DNA of 64,000 nt from Gammaproteobacteria bacterium (GTDB lineage: Bacteria > Pseudomonadota > Gammaproteobacteria > Steroidobacterales > GCA-2729495), in contig JAAERX010000094.1 of NCBI GenBank assembly GCA_024229935.1, forward strand, positions 62,001 through 126,000, in the 5' to 3' direction. Position 1 is the first letter of the stretch; each line of letters starts with the position of its first letter. Shown one piece after another: positions 10,189-21,010 of the stretch. The position numbers were made by a program, and so were the translations under genes. Under the pieces are notes generated by a model. The model had not been told where the DNA came from and did not search any database. It worked only from the letters and a program-made list of their open reading frames with translations.

Positions 10189-11538
10189 ATGGAACTCGAA
10201 GCAAAACCAAAAATTGATCTTGGTACGCTGAGTGATGCACTCGAGCGCGGCATGATGCAACAAGCTGCTGGGCTGATTGAAGATCTCAATCCGGCAGAGA
10301 TTGCTCTGCTCATCGAATCCCTACCACCAGCAAGACGTAACATAGTCTGGAACCTGGTCAGTGAAGAGGATGATGCAGAGGTACTTGCAAAACTCAATGA
10401 TGAGGTTCGTACCCGCCTGATGAAAGGCATGGATACCAAAGAACTTCTTAATGCAACAGAAGGTATGGAACTGGATGACCTTGCTGACGTGGTTGCCGAC
10501 CTGCCGGAATCAATCACAAAACAAGTAATCCATTCACTCAACCAGCGTGACCGAGAACGACTTGAAGCAGTTTTGTCTTACCCTGAAGACAGTGCAGGCG
10601 GACTAATGAATCCGGACACAATTACGGTCCGGCCAAATGTCTCACTTGAAGTTGTACTGCGCTATTTGCGTGCGCTCGGAAAACTACCTGATAACACCTA
10701 TTCTCTGTTTGTTGTTGATCGTAATGACAAATATTTAGGTAAGCTGCGTATCTCCCGAATTGTTACACACGACTTAATTGATCCGGTGCGTGACGCTATG
10801 GATAAAGACGCACAAACCTTTACGGCAGAAATGCCAGCCACTGAAGTAGCACGGGAATTTCAGAACCTTGACCTGATTTCAGCTCCAGTTGTTGATGATA
10901 GCGGACATCTGCTCGGTCAGATCACAATTGATGATGTTGTGGATGTGATCAGTGAACAAGCCGATCACGACATACTTAGCATGGCTGGTCTGGATGAAGA
11001 GGATGATATTTTTGCACCCGTTATAGTCAGTGCCGGTCGACGGGCCATCTGGCTTGGCGTCAACCTGGCCACTGCATTTATAGCTGCAGCCGTTGTAGGT
11101 ATGTTCAAGGACACACTGGAGGAGGTGGTTGTGCTAGCCGTACTGATGCCAGTAGTTGCAAGTATGGGTGGTATTGCAGGCACCCAGACTCTGACACTGA
11201 TGATTCGCGGCATGGCTCTTGGTAGAGTAGAAAATAGCAACGCTCGCTGGCTGCTTACTAAAGAAGTTGCAGTAGGGGTTTTTAATGGTTGCATATGGGC
11301 AGCCGTAGTCCTGTTCATCACCATCATTTTCTTTGCTAAATGGGATGTGGGCCTGGTAATTGGTGCAGCCGTAGCAATTAATCTCATTATTGCTGCCTTT
11401 GCAGGTGTCATAGTTCCACTTATTCTGCGGCGTATGAATATAGATGCAGCACTTGCTGGTGGTGTGGTACTAACCACAGTGACTGATGTAGTGGGTTTTA
11501 TAACGTTCCTGGGACTTGGAGCCCTAGTCCTGACCTGA
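10189..11538 (+). CDS. mgtE: magnesium transporter MgtE
   Basis: Mg2+-gated channel of the inner membrane. The 449-residue protein shows the acidic N domain (about 15-130), a CBS pair (about 135-255) that binds Mg2+ and closes the pore, a linker helix, and five transmembrane helices with the signature PVVASMGGIAGTQTLT in helix 2. The ATG at 10189 has GAGGG six bases upstream; a GTG at 10147 would add 14 residues not needed by the family. The 3' end overlaps the convergent patatin gene by 15 bases. Confidence 0.96.
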   Translation: MELEAKPKIDLGTLSDALERGMMQQAAGLIEDLNPAEIALLIESLPPARRNIVWNLVSEEDDAEVLAKLNDEVRTRLMKGMDTKELLNATEGMELDDLADVVADLPESITKQVIHSLNQRDRERLEAVLSYPEDSAGGLMNPDTITVRPNVSLEVVLRYLRALGKLPDNTYSLFVVDRNDKYLGKLRISRIVTHDLIDPVRDAMDKDAQTFTAEMPATEVAREFQNLDLISAPVVDDSGHLLGQITIDDVVDVISEQADHDILSMAGLDEEDDIFAPVIVSAGRRAIWLGVNLATAFIAAAVVGMFKDTLEEVVVLAVLMPVVASMGGIAGTQTLTLMIRGMALGRVENSNARWLLTKEVAVGVFNGCIWAAVVLFITIIFFAKWDVGLVIGAAVAINLIIAAFAGVIVPLILRRMNIDAALAGGVVLTTVTDVVGFITFLGLGALVLT

Positions 11539-12807
11539 CTTACCCTTGCTTGACCCGGGCATCCGGAGTGCTGGTAAGCGCATGGAATACTCCTGACACA
11601 AAGCTTGCCAGCCACTGATGCCTGCTGGTTGGCCCAGTGACTCACCTTGCATGAAACGTTCCAGCTCATCCCGACGGTTCATTGCATCTTTGTAGCCAAG
11701 CCTTATTAACTCACGGGTGTAGCCTGACTCAAACATCAAATAACTCGCCAGCTGCATACCCCCTTTATTCATAGCACCCAGACCCCTGAGCAAAATACGC
11801 ACCGAACGCGGCATTTCATGCACATGGCGTTCTGCAATTTCACGGATATCCTCACTGGGCAACATGACCATCGCATCTATACCGCGGAGCTCACCCTGAT
11901 CCCCCTCAATAGTGCGACCAGGCACCTGTTCCAGCATTAAATTAATACGGGTCAGTCTTTCCAGGTCAGCTGATAGGCCATCCATAAACAGCGCATCAAG
12001 CACATATCCGGCAACCCGACCAAGGCTTGGGTATGGAGGTACAACATTTGTCTGGACCTTATGATCCGGTACTTCATTACGCGCACCAATAACGAGAATA
12101 CGCTCTGCCCCCAGATGTACCGCTGGTGATAAGGGTGTCGCCTGGCGCATAGCGCCATCACCAAAATACTCACCTTCAATATTGACAGGCGGAAATACGA
12201 TGGGCACCGCAATACTTGCCATCAGATGATCCAGATTGATCTTCTCATACTGGCCACAACGACGGACCCGCCTCCATGGCTCAATCTCGGGAGACCCCTG
12301 ATAAAAGGATACCGATCGAGCAGAGGTATAACCAGCAGCTGTCACTGCTACAGCATCAATATAACCACCATCAATCGCTTTTTGCACTGCTGAAAAATTG
12401 ATACGCTTGCGAAGCATCTCACGTAAGGGCGTATTATCAAGTAATGAAAGCGGATTGCTGCCGCCCATGCCGCCACTCACAACTGTCAGGAGCCAATGCA
12501 TACTGTTACGAAATATCGTCCAGTTATCTGCTTTAAAAACCTGTTCTGAGTGAAAATGACTCCAGACATATTCCATTTCTGCAACAGCCAGATGAAATAA
12601 ATGTGCACGACTTGCCAATACAACTGAATTAATGGCTCCAGCTGAGGTGCCACTAACTATAGAAAAAGGATTAGGTGAATTCCTCGGCAAAATACGTGAG
12701 AGTGCTTTCAACACCCCTACCTGATAAGCAGCACGGGCACCACCACCAGGCAGTACCAGGCCAATACGCACATTACTGTTAGCTGGGATATCCGTATCTG
12801 AACTCAT
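11524..12807 (-). CDS. patatin-like phospholipase (RssA-like)
   Basis: Predicted serine acyl hydrolase of the patatin family with a Ser-Asp dyad. The oxyanion-hole motif is LPGGGARAAYQVG near residue 20, the nucleophile elbow is GTSAGAIN near residue 50, and the catalytic Asp lies in DGAMRQ near residue 218. The 427-residue length fits the bacterial group that carries a C-terminal extension of unknown role. No signal peptide is seen, so it is probably cytoplasmic or peripheral. The substrate cannot be inferred. It is transcribed alone, convergent with mgtE. Confidence 0.9.
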   Translation of the reverse strand: MSSDTDIPANSNVRIGLVLPGGGARAAYQVGVLKALSRILPRNSPNPFSIVSGTSAGAINSVVLASRAHLFHLAVAEMEYVWSHFHSEQVFKADNWTIFRNSMHWLLTVVSGGMGGSNPLSLLDNTPLREMLRKRINFSAVQKAIDGGYIDAVAVTAAGYTSARSVSFYQGSPEIEPWRRVRRCGQYEKINLDHLMASIAVPIVFPPVNIEGEYFGDGAMRQATPLSPAVHLGAERILVIGARNEVPDHKVQTNVVPPYPSLGRVAGYVLDALFMDGLSADLERLTRINLMLEQVPGRTIEGDQGELRGIDAMVMLPSEDIREIAERHVHEMPRSVRILLRGLGAMNKGGMQLASYLMFESGYTRELIRLGYKDAMNRRDELERFMQGESLGQPAGISGWQALCQEYSMRLPALRMPGSSKGKSGQD

Positions 12808-12901
12808 AAGACAAAAGGTAGCAGAGCTATGTGCTCAATGAAACACAACCACAAGCCTGTGGTATCCACACACACTAAAAGAAAGCCCTACCCTCACTGA
12901 A

Positions 12902-14206
12902 TCAGTCCCGAACAGCAGCCTGCCGGCCTAAGCTGTTATAAAACTTACCCAAATAACGCCCAACCACTCCCCAAGCAGCGGCAATACCGGCACCAATTGC
13001 AGCCATTGCACCAAGCCCCAGCCCAACACCGTCAGTTAGGCTGGCAAATGCGGCGCTGCTGACCGCATCACCTCCTCGATAAACCACAATATCGATAACT
13101 GGTTTGGCCTTGAAACGAGTTTCCCGATCAACCGCAGTAAACAGCATTTCACGGGCGGGACGGGTGATGGCATAGTTACCCGAACGCCGAGCTACATCAA
13201 GAGCCAGAGCCACCATAAGTATAGGTGCCAACGCCAATACAACCATACCCAAACAGATAAATATCGGCACCAGAGCCAATGTGGTTGGCATGCCAAAACG
13301 CTGCACAATACGACTGGTGGCAAACATTCCGATCGAAAATGTAAGGATATTCACAACCCAGTCTTTTAGCCCGAGTATTTGCGTTCGCTCTGCACGTGAA
13401 AACTCAGCCAAAAGATTCTTTTGTTCAAAATACACAAATGAACCAACGGCTGTATAAAGCAAAATAAATACACCAATCGCGAGCAAATAAGGATTTGAGA
13501 CAAACATCCTAAACCCGGCAAATGGATTCCCGCCAATCTTCGCTGCGCTTAGGTCCGCATGCACATCTTCATTATGCAAATCAGTTACTTTAAGCCGCTC
13601 TAGGTACAGCACCAACCCAATTGGGATAATTAGTGCCACTGCCGCGATTAGCATAAGGACATCTGTACCCAGGTTTGTAGCAAACAACGTTGGAATGGAA
13701 GGCCCAACCAAAGCACCCGCACTTGCACCAACCGCAATAAATCCAAAAAGTCTGTTCGATTGCTCCTTAGTAAAAAGGTCTGACATGAAACTCCAGAACA
13801 CCGATATATGAAACAGGCTGAATACACTTATCCAAACATAGAAAATCTTGTCTATAAGAACACGATCCTGAACACCGCTAACCCCAAAATAAAAGGCAAC
13901 AAAGCTCAGCCCAAAAAAGGTGTAAACGAGCGGCACAAGGAATTTAAAACGCAAATGGGTGACAGCAAAACCATAAATTGCCACCACTATTACGCTAACA
14001 AAGAAATTAATATTCCAGAGAAGACTGACTTCTGTATCAGTCCAGTCACTGGCCATAGCATCACGCACCGGGCGCAGGATGTAGTAAGCAGCCATTAGCG
14101 TGAACACAAAGGCAAAGGCAACCATAACTGAGCGTAACTCATTGGGCTCAATCCTTGAGGCCGACTTCATAATGCGTGCCAACATATTTGGATTTTTATC
14201 ATTCAT
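12902..14206 (-). CDS. NTP/NDP exchange transporter-like MFS protein
   Basis: About 12 transmembrane helices in 434 residues. The first helix contains YYILRPVRDAM, the motif characteristic of the ATP/ADP translocase-like group (TlcA-related, COG3202) found in free-living proteobacteria as well as intracellular parasites. Length and spacing also fit an ordinary MFS carrier, and the substrate is unproven. Met-rich start MNDKNPNMLARIM precedes helix 1. It is flanked by a patatin gene and an SDR gene on the same strand with small gaps (94 and 55 bases), so co-transcription is possible. Confidence 0.72.
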   Translation of the reverse strand: MNDKNPNMLARIMKSASRIEPNELRSVMVAFAFVFTLMAAYYILRPVRDAMASDWTDTEVSLLWNINFFVSVIVVAIYGFAVTHLRFKFLVPLVYTFFGLSFVAFYFGVSGVQDRVLIDKIFYVWISVFSLFHISVFWSFMSDLFTKEQSNRLFGFIAVGASAGALVGPSIPTLFATNLGTDVLMLIAAVALIIPIGLVLYLERLKVTDLHNEDVHADLSAAKIGGNPFAGFRMFVSNPYLLAIGVFILLYTAVGSFVYFEQKNLLAEFSRAERTQILGLKDWVVNILTFSIGMFATSRIVQRFGMPTTLALVPIFICLGMVVLALAPILMVALALDVARRSGNYAITRPAREMLFTAVDRETRFKAKPVIDIVVYRGGDAVSSAAFASLTDGVGLGLGAMAAIGAGIAAAWGVVGRYLGKFYNSLGRQAAVRD

Positions 14207-14261
14207 TATTTATATGACTTTGCCGAAGCGGCACAATCAGGATCAGTAATTATTTAAGAAA

Positions 14262-15029
14262 TTAATCAGCTACCAGTGAAGCAAACAACACATTCCAGTG
14301 ATTCTCGCCAGAGGTCTCACCGTTAAATACTTCAAAGGTCTTATTTATGGCATCGGGCACCTGTAATGCCGCCACACAAACTGAGGCCAAATCTTCCCGG
14401 CTGATACGACCTCCGGTGGTATCACCCTGAGCAAAAATGACAGCAAACTCACCAGGAGGTGTATTGACCAGACCACCGGGACGCACAATAGTATAGGGAA
14501 CGCCACTCATCCGAAGTGCCTGTTCGCCTTTAAATTTCCAGTTAAGGATATTATCAAACTGTTTATTAAGAAAATGATCTTTATCCGTAACACCCGAAGA
14601 TGAGACCAATACAAACTGCCTGACCCCAGCTGCAGCCGCTGCATCAGCAAGATTCTTTACGCCACCAAAATCAACTGCTTCAGGATTATTAGTAGGGTCT
14701 GAGCGCGTCGAACCTATAGCTGAGATAACGTAGGCTACATCCTGCATAGCTGGATATATTGTGTCGATTTCACGCACATCACCGGTAACATAGCTAACTT
14801 CATCACCCAGAACCGGACGAGCCTTACTTTTATCACGAACAAATGCGCGAACCGTATAACCCTGAGACTGCAGATCCCTAACCAGCGCTCGCCCTGTGCC
14901 ACCCGTTGCTCCGGCAACCAGTACCGTCTGCCCTTTACCAGACGTCATACTGCAAGAACTAACAGCAACAACCAGCAACATCGCGCAAAATCCGAATGTC
15001 ATGGAAAGTGATCGCATAAAAATACTCAT
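14262..15029 (-). CDS. NAD(P)-binding SDR/NmrA-like protein with lipoprotein-like N-terminus
   Basis: The 255-residue protein has a Rossmann nucleotide-binding motif LVAGATGGTGRALV near residue 37, then DVRE and the usual atypical-SDR layout (NmrA/NAD(P)H-binding, PF13460 type). The first 26 residues form a signal-like hydrophobic stretch (FCAMLLVVAVSSC) ending in a cysteine that resembles a lipobox. A cofactor-binding oxidoreductase is not expected outside the cytoplasm, so the segment may simply be a membrane anchor. A second ATG at 15014 (MRSLSM) would keep the same signal. No substrate can be assigned. Confidence 0.78.
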   Translation of the reverse strand: MSIFMRSLSMTFGFCAMLLVVAVSSCSMTSGKGQTVLVAGATGGTGRALVRDLQSQGYTVRAFVRDKSKARPVLGDEVSYVTGDVREIDTIYPAMQDVAYVISAIGSTRSDPTNNPEAVDFGGVKNLADAAAAAGVRQFVLVSSSGVTDKDHFLNKQFDNILNWKFKGEQALRMSGVPYTIVRPGGLVNTPPGEFAVIFAQGDTTGGRISREDLASVCVAALQVPDAINKTFEVFNGETSGENHWNVLFASLVAD

Positions 15030-15122
15030 GAAACTATGTCCTGCAGCACTAAGTATGTGGCCCTGGAAAGATCAAACAGTATATGTATCTAATTATTTTA
15101 GCCGCAGGCGAAGCCAGCATAT

Positions 15123-16553
15123 TCACTGACTGGTCACACGCAGTATGGTCATGGCATTAGTACCGCCCGTAACGCCCCGCATATCACCCTTCGTAAATAT
15201 AAGTAAATCACCCTCTTCCGCCTCACCAAGCTCAAGCAGGCGCGTAAATATTTCACTATATAAAGACTCTGGATGCAGGTCCGTGACATCAAACAATACA
15301 GGGTGGACACCACGATACAGCGATATCCGCCGTAGTGTCGCCTCATGACGGGTAAATGCAAAGATGGGTATATCAGTACGTATGCGCGACATCCACAAAG
15401 CTGTTGAACCTGATTCAGTTAACGCAATGATCGCATGCACATCCATATGATTAGCAGTATGCATCACCGCCATTGCTATGGCCTGATCAACAAACTCAAA
15501 GTGTTCATCTTGACGTCGCATAAGACTACTGGTTAATCGATATGCTTCAGCACCAACACATACTTCTGCCATAGTCTCTATAGCCCGCACCGGATATTCA
15601 CCAACCGCTGTTTCTGCAGACAACATCACACCATCTGTACCATCCATAACAGCATTAGCTACATCAGACACCTCGGCACGGGTCGGTATCTTACTGTGGA
15701 TCATCGACTCCATCATCTGAGTAGCTGTAATAGAAACCTTATGCCGGTGTCGTGCAGCGCGAATAATTTTTTTCTGTAGCCCGGTCAACCCTGCATAACC
15801 CGTTTCCACTCCCAGATCACCACGGGCAACCATCACGGCATCAGTAGCATCAATGATAGCCTCAAGGTTATTAACGGCTTCAGAACGCTCTATCTTGGCA
15901 ACTATGTGTCCAGCACCACCCGCATCACGCAGTAGTTGACGTGCTTCGTGTATATCTTCTGGATTACGGACAAAAGATACAGCTAACCAGTCAACTTCAG
16001 CCTCAGCCGCATGACAAATGTCTTCCCGATCCTTATCGGTTAAAGCGGGTGCAGACAGACCCCCACCATGACGATTAATTCCCTTCTGGTTGCCTAACTC
16101 ACCTCCGGCAACTACATGGCAAATAATTCGTGAGCCCTCAACCGCTTCAACCTTAAGATTCAGGTGACCATCATCAAGTAACAGGGTGTCACCTACTTCA
16201 ACATCATCTGACAACCCTTCATATGCCACCCCAACTGATTCTTTAGTGCCTGCATCACCAGCCATCAATGAATCCAGCACAAACTGTTGCCCCTCATCAA
16301 GCACGATGGGCGACTCCACAAACCGGCGTATACGAATTTTTGGCCCCTGCAAGTCACCCAAAATGCCAACATAGCGTCCCAGCTTGGCTGATATTTTACG
16401 GACATTGTCAATTCGCTTCTTATGCTCAGCCCATTCACCATGGGAAAAGTTGATACGCACAAGGTCTGTTCCAGCAACTAACAGCTTCTCAAGGACCTCA
16501 GGATCATCTGTGGCAGGACCGAGGGTGGCAATAATCTTGGTTCGACGATGCAT
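15123..16553 (-). CDS. pyk: pyruvate kinase
   Basis: Converts PEP and ADP to pyruvate and ATP. 476 residues with the PK barrel and C-terminal allosteric domain. Visible motifs are the N-terminal RRTKIIATLGPATDD, the active-site Lys region IVAKIERSEAVNNLE, MVARGDLGVE (metal and substrate binding), ITATQMMESMI and the AVMDGTDGVMLSAETA helix. It lies downstream of pgk, gap and tkt in one direction, giving a compact lower-glycolysis cluster. Confidence 0.97.
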   Translation of the reverse strand: MHRRTKIIATLGPATDDPEVLEKLLVAGTDLVRINFSHGEWAEHKKRIDNVRKISAKLGRYVGILGDLQGPKIRIRRFVESPIVLDEGQQFVLDSLMAGDAGTKESVGVAYEGLSDDVEVGDTLLLDDGHLNLKVEAVEGSRIICHVVAGGELGNQKGINRHGGGLSAPALTDKDREDICHAAEAEVDWLAVSFVRNPEDIHEARQLLRDAGGAGHIVAKIERSEAVNNLEAIIDATDAVMVARGDLGVETGYAGLTGLQKKIIRAARHRHKVSITATQMMESMIHSKIPTRAEVSDVANAVMDGTDGVMLSAETAVGEYPVRAIETMAEVCVGAEAYRLTSSLMRRQDEHFEFVDQAIAMAVMHTANHMDVHAIIALTESGSTALWMSRIRTDIPIFAFTRHEATLRRISLYRGVHPVLFDVTDLHPESLYSEIFTRLLELGEAEEGDLLIFTKGDMRGVTGGTNAMTILRVTSQ

Positions 16554-16627
16554 ATCAACTCTTCAGAAACCTTATGCGCTAGTATTATCCCACATTGAGC
16601 CAAATAACTAGTGTGTCCAGTATCAAC

Positions 16628-17812
16628 CTATTCTGCACGTGACTCCAGTATTTCAATTGCAGGCAGCTTTTTCCCTTCCAGTAACTCCAGAAAAGCGCCC
16701 CCACCGGTGGAGATATAGGATATCTTGCTATTGAGATTATATTTCTCAAGTGCAGCCAGAGTATCTCCACCACCGGCAATGCTGAAGGCAGAACTATCTG
16801 CTACCGCCTGGGCCACTCTTTTAGTACCTGCACCAAACTGATCAATTTCAAAAACACCCACTGGCCCATTCCAGACTATGGTTCCTGCAGTCTGCAATAT
16901 TTCTGCATAAGCCTCAGCTGTCTCCGGGCCTATATCAAGAATCATCTCTGCCTCACCAGTATCTGCAATATTACGCACAGTTGCTATGGCATCAGCACTA
17001 AATTCTTCTGCAACAACAACATCTGATGGTAACGGCACATCAGCCTTTTCTAACAAAGCTGCAGCCTGATCAAGCATGTCATGCTCGCAAAGAGACTTAC
17101 CAATCGGATGGCCTGCAGCTGCAAGAAAAGTATTAGCAATACCACCGCCAACAATCAACTGGTCAACTTTGTCAGATAGCGCTTCAAGTACAGTTAGCTT
17201 TGTTGAAACTTTTGATCCACCCACAATAGCAACCATTGGCCTGGCCGGGTTCTCAAGCGCCTTACCAAGCGCTTCTAGCTCTTCAATCAGTAACGGACCT
17301 GCACAAGCAGCTGGTGCAAATTGCGCAACACCATAAGTGCTCGCCTGTGCCCGATGAGATGTACCAAAAGCATCCATAACAAATAAATCACAAAGTGCAG
17401 CCATCTGCTTTGCCAATGCATGATCATTCTTTTTTTCACCCACATTGAAACGTACGTTCTCACACAAGACCGCCTGCCCCGGCTCAACATCTACACCATC
17501 CAGCCAGTTTTCAGCCAGGCGTACTTCCTGACCCAGCAATACACTGACATGACGGGCGACTGGCCCAAGAGAAAACTGATCTTCAAACTCGCCTTCAGTA
17601 GGTCGCCCAAGGTGTGACAGCAAAATGACTGCCGCCCCAGCATCCAGCGCATGCTGAATGGTTGGAAGTGCAGCCCTGATACGAATATCACTGGTGACGT
17701 TACCGTCTTCCAACGGCACATTGAAATCAAAACGGATCATGACTCGCTTACCAGCAAGATCCATATCAGTCATACGGTTTACGTTCATTGCTCTGCTCTG
17801 GGTTTCTGTCAT
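16628..17812 (-). CDS. pgk: phosphoglycerate kinase
   Basis: Interconverts 1,3-bisphosphoglycerate and 3-phosphoglycerate with ADP/ATP. Two-domain enzyme, 394 residues: [11 protein letters not shown] and HLGRPTEG (substrate side), [10 protein letters not shown] and the C-terminal [10 protein letters not shown] (nucleotide side). GGTGA lies eight bases before the chosen ATG, though in-frame ATGs eight and thirteen codons later align better with short family members. The gene sits 73 bases after gap, separated from it by a terminator-like hairpin. Confidence 0.97.
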   Translation of the reverse strand: MTETQSRAMNVNRMTDMDLAGKRVMIRFDFNVPLEDGNVTSDIRIRAALPTIQHALDAGAAVILLSHLGRPTEGEFEDQFSLGPVARHVSVLLGQEVRLAENWLDGVDVEPGQAVLCENVRFNVGEKKNDHALAKQMAALCDLFVMDAFGTSHRAQASTYGVAQFAPAACAGPLLIEELEALGKALENPARPMVAIVGGSKVSTKLTVLEALSDKVDQLIVGGGIANTFLAAAGHPIGKSLCEHDMLDQAAALLEKADVPLPSDVVVAEEFSADAIATVRNIADTGEAEMILDIGPETAEAYAEILQTAGTIVWNGPVGVFEIDQFGAGTKRVAQAVADSSAFSIAGGGDTLAALEKYNLNSKISYISTGGGAFLELLEGKKLPAIEILESRAE

Positions 17813-17824
17813 GAATTATTCACC

Positions 17825-17854
17825 AAAAAAAAAGGCGCGATCAAGCCGCACCTT
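17825..17854 (-). terminator. intrinsic-terminator-like hairpin between gap and pgk
   Basis: On the minus strand an 8-bp stem (AAGGTGCG with CGCGCCTT, one T-G pair) encloses a 7-base loop and runs straight into nine T residues. It lies after the gap stop codon and ends 12 bases before the pgk start, so it probably lowers transcription into pgk-pyk rather than ending the cluster outright. Confidence 0.75.
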
Positions 17855-17885
17855 TTCCAGATAAGGACTAAGATCAAGTGCAATC

Positions 17886-18896
17886 TCAACCGGCATTTGC
17901 CAGTGCTACTGTGGTGTCTAGCATACGATTGGAAAAACCCCATTCGTTGTCATACCAGGAACAAACCTTCACAAGGTTGCCACCCATTACTTTAGTCAGG
18001 GTTGCATCATAAGTTGAGGAAGCAGGGTCATGATTAAAATCTATCGACACCAATGGGCCATCGTTATAGGCCAACACGCCCTTCAGTGGCCCATCACTGG
18101 CCGCCTTCAGAATTGAATTAATTTCTTCAACTGTCGTATCACGTGCTGCTGTAAAAGTAAGATCAACCATAGATACATTAATTGTTGGAACCCGCACAGA
18201 GAAACCGTCCAATTTGCCATCCAGTTCCGGTAAAACCAGACCAACAGCTGCCGCAGCACCTGTCTTGGTCGGAATCATGGACTGAGTTGCCGAACGAGCA
18301 CGCCGTAAGTCACTGTGATAAACGTCTGTCAGCACCTGATCATTGGTATACGCATGAATCGTGGTCATGATGCCCTGCTCAAGGCCAATAGCCTCATGCA
18401 AAGGCTTAACCAGAGGGGCCAGACAATTGGTGGTGCACGAAGCATTGGAAACCACAGTATCAGTAGCTTGCAGAATATTGTCATTCACACCATAAACAAT
18501 AGTTGGAAGATCCTTACCTGCAGGAGCAGAAATAAGCACCTTCTTGGCACCGGCATCCAAATGTGCCTGCGACTTTGCCTTACTGGCGAAAAAGCCAGTG
18601 GACTCCATAACCACATCTACGCCTAACTCTGCCCAAGGCAGATCAGCTGGATTACGTTCAGCCAGCACACGAATACGGTCTCCATCAACAATCAGATGGT
18701 CGCCATCAACCTGCACTTCAAAAGGAAACGGGCCATGCGCACTGTCATGCCGTGTCAGGTATGCATTGGTTTCTGCATCACCCAAATCATTAATAGCGAC
18801 AATCTCTATATCGCCTTTACGGCCACCTTCATAGACTGCTCGCAAAACATTTCGGCCGATACGGCCATATCCATTAATTGCAACTTTTACTGCCAT
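17886..18896 (-). CDS. gap: glyceraldehyde-3-phosphate dehydrogenase
   Basis: Type I GAPDH, 336 residues. The N-terminal Rossmann motif is [14 protein letters not shown], and the catalytic cysteine sits in [13 protein letters not shown] with the partner His further on in the family pattern. It forms 1,3-bisphosphoglycerate in glycolysis or consumes it in gluconeogenesis or CO2 fixation. It is preceded by tkt (65-base gap) and followed by pgk. GGGAG nine bases before the ATG is a good ribosome binding site and borders a small hairpin. Confidence 0.97.
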   Translation of the reverse strand: MAVKVAINGYGRIGRNVLRAVYEGGRKGDIEIVAINDLGDAETNAYLTRHDSAHGPFPFEVQVDGDHLIVDGDRIRVLAERNPADLPWAELGVDVVMESTGFFASKAKSQAHLDAGAKKVLISAPAGKDLPTIVYGVNDNILQATDTVVSNASCTTNCLAPLVKPLHEAIGLEQGIMTTIHAYTNDQVLTDVYHSDLRRARSATQSMIPTKTGAAAAVGLVLPELDGKLDGFSVRVPTINVSMVDLTFTAARDTTVEEINSILKAASDGPLKGVLAYNDGPLVSIDFNHDPASSTYDATLTKVMGGNLVKVCSWYDNEWGFSNRMLDTTVALANAG

Positions 18897-18908
18897 GCTT
18901 TCATACTC

Positions 18909-18932
18909 CCATCATTGCCACCAACATGATGG
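18909..18932 (-). promoter_or_regulatory. small hairpin abutting the gap ribosome binding site
   Basis: On the minus strand CCATCAT and ATGATGG can pair (7 bp, 10-base loop). The second arm overlaps the first bases of the gap Shine-Dalgarno (GGGAG). An alternative 5-bp pairing (TGCCA with TGGCA) uses the loop. This may tune gap translation, but short hairpins of this size also arise by chance. Confidence 0.28.
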
Positions 18933-18961
18933 CAGCATCAAACTAAATCAGATATACAGCC

Positions 18962-20992
18962 TTAATCAGCCGCCAATAGTTCACGGACAGTTGACGTAAC
19001 CCGTTCCGTAGTAAAACCAAATTTCTCAAATAACAGCGGTGCAGGTGCAGATTCACCAAAACAATCCATCGAGATGACACTGCCCTCACTGCCCACATAG
19101 ACATACCAGCCATTACCAACACCAGCCTCAACTGCAACCCGGCAGGTAACTGAGGGTGGCAGAACAGAATCACGGTAATCATCTTCCTGGTCTGCAAACA
19201 GCTCAACACAGGGGATTGATACCACCCGGACACGCAAACCTTCATTCTGCAACTCACGAGCAGCATCCATAACCAGCGCCACTTCCGAACCTGTTGCTAT
19301 CAGGATAGCCTGTGGGTCTGCATCGCCATACAGCACATAGCCGCCCCGACGAACAGCCGCAACCTGATCAGCATCCCGAACCTGTCGGGGCAATGACTGT
19401 CTGCTAAAGATTAGGCTGGTCGGACCATCACGGCGCTCTATGGCATCCTGCCAGGCAACTGCTGTTTCAACTCCATCGCAAGGACGCCACACAGTCATAT
19501 TCGGCATGATGCGCAGGCTTTCAACATGCTCAACGGGCTGATGAGTTGGGCCATCTTCACCTAGGCCAATCGAATCATGTGTAAAGACCAGAATATTCTG
19601 AATCTTCATCAATGCAGCCATACGCAATGCATTGCGCGCGTAGTCAGAGAATGTCAGGAAGGTACCACCATAGGGAATAAATCCACCATGCAGCGTCATA
19701 CCATTCATGATCGCCGCCATAGCAAACTCACGCACCCCGTAATAAATGTAATCACCACTGGCATCCTCTCGGGTTACCGGCACTGATGCATCATGGTTGG
19801 TCAGATTCGAGCCCGTCAGATCAGCAGAACCACCTGTCATTTCCGGCAACAACGAAGCAAAGGCATTAATGGCAATCTGTGAATCTTTCCGGGTTGCTAA
19901 TGGCTTCTCATTTTTGCCAATTTCAGCAATGGCAGCAGCAACTTTCTCAACCCAGTCAGCAGGCAAGTCACCAGCCAGACGACGATCAATTTCTGTAGCA
20001 AGTTCAGGGTACTGTTCTCGGTAAGTGGCCATGGTTTTATCCCAGGCTTGCTCCACCCGTTGCCCTGCTTCATGACCATCCCAACCTGCACGAATACTAT
20101 CGGGCACCTCAAAAGGCTCCCAGGACCAGCCCAGTGCCTCACGTGCAGCAGCAATTTCTTCTGTACCCAGTGGCGCACCATGAGTGGCCTCTGTGCCCTG
20201 TTTGTTAGGGGAGCCAAAGCCAATAATTGTTTTGCAACAAATCAGTGTGGGTTGTTCGCTGTTAGCCTGGGCCTGTTCGATGGCCTTATGTATGGCTGCA
20301 GCATCATGGCCATCAACGTCTGCAATAACCTGCCAGCCATAGGCACGAAACCTTGCGGGCGTATCATCAGCAAACCAGCCAGCAACATCACCATCAATAG
20401 AAATACCGTTATCGTCATAAAGACAAATCAGCTTACCCAGGCCCAGAGCACCTGCCAAAGAGCAGGCCTCATGGGAAATACCTTCCATCAGGCAGCCATC
20501 ACCCAAAAACACCCAGGTGCGATGATCCACTATATCCAGATCAGGCTTGTTATAGCGGTCTGCCAGCATCTTCTCTGCCAGCGCCATACCAACTGCATTG
20601 GTTATACCCTGACCCAATGGCCCGGTAGTCGTTTCAATACCCAGTTCTGGCTCATATTCAGGGTGGCCAGCTGTACGAGCACCCAGCTGACGAAAGTTCC
20701 TAAGCTCATCAATACTCAATGGATAGCCGGTCAAATGCAGCAATGAATACAGCAGCATGGAGCCATGGCCGTTGGACAGCACAAAACGATCCCGGTTAAC
20801 CCACTCAGGATTAGCAGGATTATGCTTAAGAAAGTCATTCCACAAGACTTCAGCTATATCAGCCATGCCCATTGGAGCACCGGGGTGCCCTGAATTGGCT
20901 GCCTGGACAGCATCCATGGAAAGTGCACGAACTGCATTTGCCAAATCTCGGCGAGAGGGCTGTTGAGCAGCCGTTTCAGGTGTTGAGGCCAT
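18962..20992 (-). CDS. tkt: transketolase
   Basis: Thiamine-diphosphate enzyme moving two-carbon units in the pentose phosphate or Calvin cycle. 676 residues with all three domains: [13 protein letters not shown] at the N-terminus, the ThDP motif [12 protein letters not shown], the Pyr-domain stretch [13 protein letters not shown], and the donor-site region [11 protein letters not shown]. It is the first gene of tkt-gap-pgk-pyk. No strong Shine-Dalgarno precedes the ATG, and a perfect 7-bp hairpin lies 19 bases upstream. Confidence 0.97.
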   Translation of the reverse strand: MASTPETAAQQPSRRDLANAVRALSMDAVQAANSGHPGAPMGMADIAEVLWNDFLKHNPANPEWVNRDRFVLSNGHGSMLLYSLLHLTGYPLSIDELRNFRQLGARTAGHPEYEPELGIETTTGPLGQGITNAVGMALAEKMLADRYNKPDLDIVDHRTWVFLGDGCLMEGISHEACSLAGALGLGKLICLYDDNGISIDGDVAGWFADDTPARFRAYGWQVIADVDGHDAAAIHKAIEQAQANSEQPTLICCKTIIGFGSPNKQGTEATHGAPLGTEEIAAAREALGWSWEPFEVPDSIRAGWDGHEAGQRVEQAWDKTMATYREQYPELATEIDRRLAGDLPADWVEKVAAAIAEIGKNEKPLATRKDSQIAINAFASLLPEMTGGSADLTGSNLTNHDASVPVTREDASGDYIYYGVREFAMAAIMNGMTLHGGFIPYGGTFLTFSDYARNALRMAALMKIQNILVFTHDSIGLGEDGPTHQPVEHVESLRIMPNMTVWRPCDGVETAVAWQDAIERRDGPTSLIFSRQSLPRQVRDADQVAAVRRGGYVLYGDADPQAILIATGSEVALVMDAARELQNEGLRVRVVSIPCVELFADQEDDYRDSVLPPSVTCRVAVEAGVGNGWYVYVGSEGSVISMDCFGESAPAPLLFEKFGFTTERVTSTVRELLAAD

Positions 20993-21010
20993 GTTTTCTA
21001 GTTTTGTTGG

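Noticed and set aside
20048-20746. 232-codon frame antisense to tkt
   Set aside because: Lies fully inside transketolase and has a Cys/Thr-rich, non-protein-like composition.
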